6,251 nucleotides of DNA from Sphingomonadales bacterium (GTDB lineage Bacteria; Pseudomonadota; Alphaproteobacteria; Sphingomonadales; Sphingomonadaceae), in the NCBI GenBank assembly GCA_025360285.1, contig JANYCM010000210.1, positions 1 to 6,251 of the forward strand. Reading direction: 5' to 3'. This document shows positions 6,004 to 6,251 of this stretch, in pieces; position 1 is the stretch's first letter, and each line of letters starts with the position of its first letter. A program made the position numbers and the translations under genes. The notes beneath the pieces are model-generated. The model saw only the letters and a list, made by a program, of their open reading frames with translations, did not search any database and was not told where the DNA came from.

Positions 6004-6251
6004 ATGCGCTGGCTGATACGCGCTATCACAGCCGCCGGGATCGCCCTTTTGCTGGCCGGTTCTGGTGCCGTGGCGGCGAAGCACCGGCCGCACGCGCCCT
6101 GCCGGCCCGGCGGCGCCTGCGCCCACCCGTTGCCGGTGCGCGCCGTCATCGTCACCATGTTCGAAATCGGCGCGGACAGCGGCGACACGCCGGGAGAATT
6201 CCAGCTATGGAAGGAACGCCGGCACCTGGATGTGCGCATTCCGTTCCCGCA
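6004..6251 (+). CDS. Purine nucleoside permease (NUP) family protein, N-terminal part (3' end outside window)
   Basis: The first 82 residues of a gene that runs off the right edge. Residues 1-25 are a clear signal peptide: Arg2 and Arg6, a hydrophobic core, and cleavage after VAA. After a linker with Cys33 and Cys39 comes VRAVIVTMFEIGADSGDTPG (45-64) and then EFQLWKERRHLDVRIPFP, which I recognise as the N-terminal signature of the NUP family (the family named after the Candida nucleoside permease). That family is thought to share the purine nucleoside phosphorylase-like fold, so despite the name it may bind or cleave nucleosides rather than form a channel. Here the signal peptide and lack of membrane helices in the visible part suggest a periplasmic soluble protein. 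It follows the receptor gene by 59 bp and is probably in its operon, downstream of a hairpin. Family length is normally over 300 residues, so most of the protein is unseen. Confidence 0.85.
   Translation, partial: MRWLIRAITAAGIALLLAGSGAVAAKHRPHAPCRPGGACAHPLPVRAVIVTMFEIGADSGDTPGEFQLWKERRHLDVRIPFP

Noticed and set aside
1..6251. CRISPR array, tRNA or rRNA gene, insertion sequence or phage-type feature
   Set aside because: No regularly spaced repeats, no tRNA- or rRNA-like sequence, and no transposase or integrase coding sequence was seen on either strand.

Overview
The window reads as a purine and purine-nucleoside scavenging locus from a GC-rich alphaproteobacterium, most likely a sphingomonad (Sphingomonadales). 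That placement is inferred from the GC-biased codon use, from a large TonB-dependent receptor paired with a purine nucleoside permease-family (NUP) gene, and from the overall look of the proteins. No rRNA or other marker gene is present to confirm it.

Layout, left to right. (1) Positions 2-298 (+) are the C-terminal third of an adenine deaminase whose start lies outside the window. (2) Positions 298-1410 (+) encode an exported nucleoside hydrolase-fold protein; its start codon shares one base with the deaminase stop codon. (3) A perfect 16-bp stem-loop at 1433-1469 fills the gap between convergent genes. (4) Positions 1472-1996 (-) encode a xanthine/guanine/hypoxanthine-type phosphoribosyltransferase. 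(5) Positions 2076-3014 (-) encode a LysR-family regulator that lies upstream of the phosphoribosyltransferase on the same strand. (6) A 434-bp divergent control region (3015-3448) carries candidate promoters and a 15-bp palindrome. (7) Positions 3449-5944 (+) encode a TonB-dependent outer-membrane receptor with an EF-hand-like loop in its barrel. (8) After a bulged hairpin, a NUP-family gene with a signal peptide starts at 6004 (+) and runs off the right edge.

How the parts could work together (inference): the receptor brings purine nucleosides or a related ligand across the outer membrane. The exported NUP protein and the exported nucleoside hydrolase-fold protein bind or split nucleosides in the periplasm. 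After uptake of the base by a transporter not seen here, adenine deaminase converts adenine to hypoxanthine, and the phosphoribosyltransferase turns hypoxanthine, xanthine or guanine into nucleotides. The LysR protein is the obvious candidate regulator of the divergent receptor-NUP unit.

Points that depart from the textbook picture: the nucleoside hydrolase lacks the canonical double aspartate and the catalytic histidine of its family, the receptor carries a textbook EF-hand loop sequence, and the divergent region has a clean palindrome just downstream of a promoter-like sequence.
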